Assembly (NCBI GenBank): GCA_018398765.1
Contig: JAHBMJ010000759.1
Location: forward strand, 20,001-40,769
DNA: 20,769 bases
DNA from: Chromera velia
Lineage: Eukaryota > Sar > Chromeraceae
Reading direction: 5' to 3'
In this document: piece after piece, positions 19,047 through 20,769 of the stretch
Layout: the number at the start of each line of letters is the position of its first letter
How positions within the stretch are numbered: position 1 is the stretch's first letter
Translations under genes and position numbers: made by a program
Notes under the pieces: model-generated
Seen by the model: only the letters and a program-made list of their open reading frames with translations
Told to the model about the DNA's origin: nothing
Database searches by the model: none

Positions 19047-19139
19047 CCGAATATTCGTTTCCACACTCATCCGAATAATCGGTTCTCTTTTTACTCAGCC
19101 TGCTCCACACTGATCCGGATAATCGGTTTTCTTTTAATC
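19047..19139. repeat. 44-bp repeat with ATCCGRATAATCGG core
   Basis: CCACACTxATCCGxATAATCGGTT occurs at 19061 and 19105 (44 bases apart). A related ATCCGAATATTCG core starts at about 19045. The core is partly self-complementary (CCGAATAATCGG, CCGAATATTCG). No function can be assigned. Confidence 0.65.
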
Positions 19140-19424
19140 CATTCAAGTATATGTTCTTCACCTCCATATACTTCCCCACTATTCCTTTTTTATTTCCTTT
19201 TATTATTTTTCTATTGATTTTCTCTCATGCTTCCATCGAGGCAATACTAATCTATACTAGTTAATACATAAGGTAAAGTACTACATAGCAATTCCGACTG
19301 TCAACTCGTGTACTAGTTCGTACAGAGTCTAACACCATGTACATCTCGTTTCATACCTGCTGCAAAAAATATCTGTGCGGGGGCCTAGACGTATAAAAAC
19401 AGAAACTGAGGCCCAGGGCCCCGG

Positions 19425-20207
19425 AATATGTCTTTTCCTAACCTACCTTCACTTCGTAGAGTGCGTCTGATACATGCTTTCTCCTGTGTTCCTTCTGTCT
19501 CGGCCAAGAAGGGCCTAATATCCTCTCATCTTATCCGGACACTTCTTTCCTGTAATGCACCTGCGGTTGTCCTGGTTGACGAACTTACTTTTCTGTTTTT
19601 GGAGTTGTATATTTTGAGATGGCCTGTTTCGTTTTTGCTTAATTTGTTCATGTCTGCAGTCCGTCGGACTGGTGATGATGGTCTTCGTTCTCTTTAGAAG
19701 GCGCGTTTGTCCTTTCTTTGTTTTGTTCTAAAATAATCTACATATGACTAATTTTCAATGTTACGGCCTTTTGTTGTCGTTTGCTTCCGCAAGTGCACCT
19801 GAAAACCGTCAGCGATAGACAAAAGACAGCGGTAGGGATACGGAGGGGCGTCGCGCGCAGGACACTACGTGTGTTCTCTAATCATGCCTACGGTCTATCC
19901 ATCGGCTTGCAAGGATCGACGTAATACTGCGATTAATTGGCATGCTGATTTCGAGCTATTAATGTTTAGCTCGGCGTGTATGCGAAGCGTCATCCTCCGA
20001 TGGTTTTTCGCATGCATGCGTTTTTTTGTATGTCGTGTAATTAGCATGTATTCGATAAATTCCAATTGAATCAGACAGCAGCCTGTTGGATTATACTGGA
20101 TTATGGTAGATTGACCGTGTGCTCCTACTGACACATTTGTGCACAGACAACATAGGATCTCAGCTGTTGGAAGAGACTTTCAATTTTGTAGAATCTTCAT
20201 TATATGA
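19425..20207 (+). mobile_element. 5'-truncated second copy of the 8.8-13.6 kb retroelement
   Basis: The open frame 19428-19697 encodes 89 residues aligning with the thumb-like end of the reverse transcriptase at about 12736-12990. Shared pieces include RVRLIHAFSC against RVRFIHSFSC, LLSCNAPA, and DELTFLFLE against DELTFLFFE. Downstream, AGCGATAGACAAAAGACAGC, a GTCGCGCGC block, TTTTTxGCATGCAT and CTGTTGGAAGAGA recur in the same order as in 13121-13585. The catalytic motifs are missing, so this is a dead fragment. Nucleotide divergence is considerable, so the two copies are not recent siblings. Confidence 0.8.
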
Positions 20208-20769
20208 CATAATGAGACCTACCGGACTTTAACATCATTTTGGACTTTGAAATATAGGAATAACATAGGGTGTTCCATTGTATTTAATCGTTGTTTATAA
20301 GCTTTTAAATTTAATAAACATTCTTTAAAACGTGATTCTTTTAAAACAAAAGATAAAACAAAGAATTGAAGCTAGTTGTATCAATGTTAGATTATAACTA
20401 TATTTTAGTAACCATAATAGTAGCTGCATAATTGGCATATCTATGCATGATGCAATAAATGCGATCGAAAAGTAGATAATCACCCCTGAAACTATTTAGT
20501 TTTAATTGACCCTACCTAACCAGGTCTGGTGACTGGATTTGCTCCCCCACTCCCCCAAGAAAGACCAATTAATAAATGACCTACCTAGGTCCTTTTGGGC
20601 AAAACCGTCTCCCACTCCCCTGGAGGTGGAGGTGAGAGGCAGCCCCAAAGCGACAAAATCTGCAATTGGTTCTTGTAGGGGCGGTGACCCGTGGCGATTC
20701 ATAGGTGCTGATGTGCTAGTGCTCCTCTTAATGCTCCGAAAGATGCTTTTCAGTGTTGTGGGTGCAGTC
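20208..20769. other. No clear gene
   Basis: AT-rich sequence to about 20500, then a more GC-rich stretch. A minus-strand open frame at 20502-20702 gives 66 residues (including FINWSFLGEWGSKSSHQTW) that I cannot place; it may be part of another degraded repeat cut off by the window end. Confidence 0.4.

Larger units (their letters stand above)
18700..19424. other. Gene-free stretch with minisatellites
   Basis: No coding region is seen. AT-rich sequence with two small tandem arrays listed separately and T-rich tracts around 19180-19225. Confidence 0.55.

Noticed and set aside
1-20769. CRISPR array, tRNA, rRNA, bacterial operon or prophage
   Set aside because: No regularly spaced direct repeats with unique spacers, no tRNA-type T-arm or cloverleaf, no rRNA-like sequence and no tightly packed co-directional genes are visible.

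Overview
The window looks like a gene-poor, repeat-rich stretch of a eukaryotic nuclear genome, taken from a draft scaffold (a 288-base run of N lies at 2871-3158). Supporting this are AG/GT-bounded mini-exons with pyrimidine-rich acceptors, remnants of two reverse-transcriptase retroelement types, microsatellite-like and minisatellite-like tracts, and no operon-like or Shine-Dalgarno-driven gene arrangement. The TGCATGC-rich intergenic DNA and the style of the reverse transcriptases would fit a protist or alga (for instance of the chromerid/dinoflagellate kind), but that is only an impression. I see no tRNA, rRNA or CRISPR array.

Layout. 1-1624: no convincing gene, TGCATGC-rich. 1625-3603: a decayed unknown gene (intact core 1961-2557), followed by an in-frame ~90-bp Gly/Lys-rich repeat that runs into the N gap, then a basic hypothetical ORF. 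3785-4517: another decayed reading frame, ending in a CGATA-type repeat. 4850-8248: a giant imperfect palindrome (arms about 1.68 and 1.71 kb, axis at 6534/6535) with a nested hairpin and mirrored mini-exons. 8839-13585: a decayed retroelement with an ORF1-like product and a reverse transcriptase showing FPQGSP and YMDD motifs. 13586-14454: no gene, with an inverted copy of the CGATA repeat. 14455-16480: a long decayed frame of unknown function, whose first part is interrupted by four TAG codons. 16690-18480, minus strand: a LINE-type reverse-transcriptase remnant whose xADD catalytic box is preceded by a stop. 18700-19424: minisatellites. 19425-20207: a 5'-truncated second copy of the 8.8-13.6 kb retroelement. 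20208-20769: no clear gene.

Apart from small open frames of doubtful status, every recognisable coding region is broken by stops or frameshifts. No functional pathway can be assembled from them. The most distinctive object is the palindrome. Its inner ~700 bp per arm are about 99% identical, while its outer ~1 kb differ by about 8-10%. In the parts I aligned by hand the differences are almost all transitions (about 48 of 51). It also carries a 24-bp hairpin whose two imperfect positions become G.U pairs only on the outward-reading strand.
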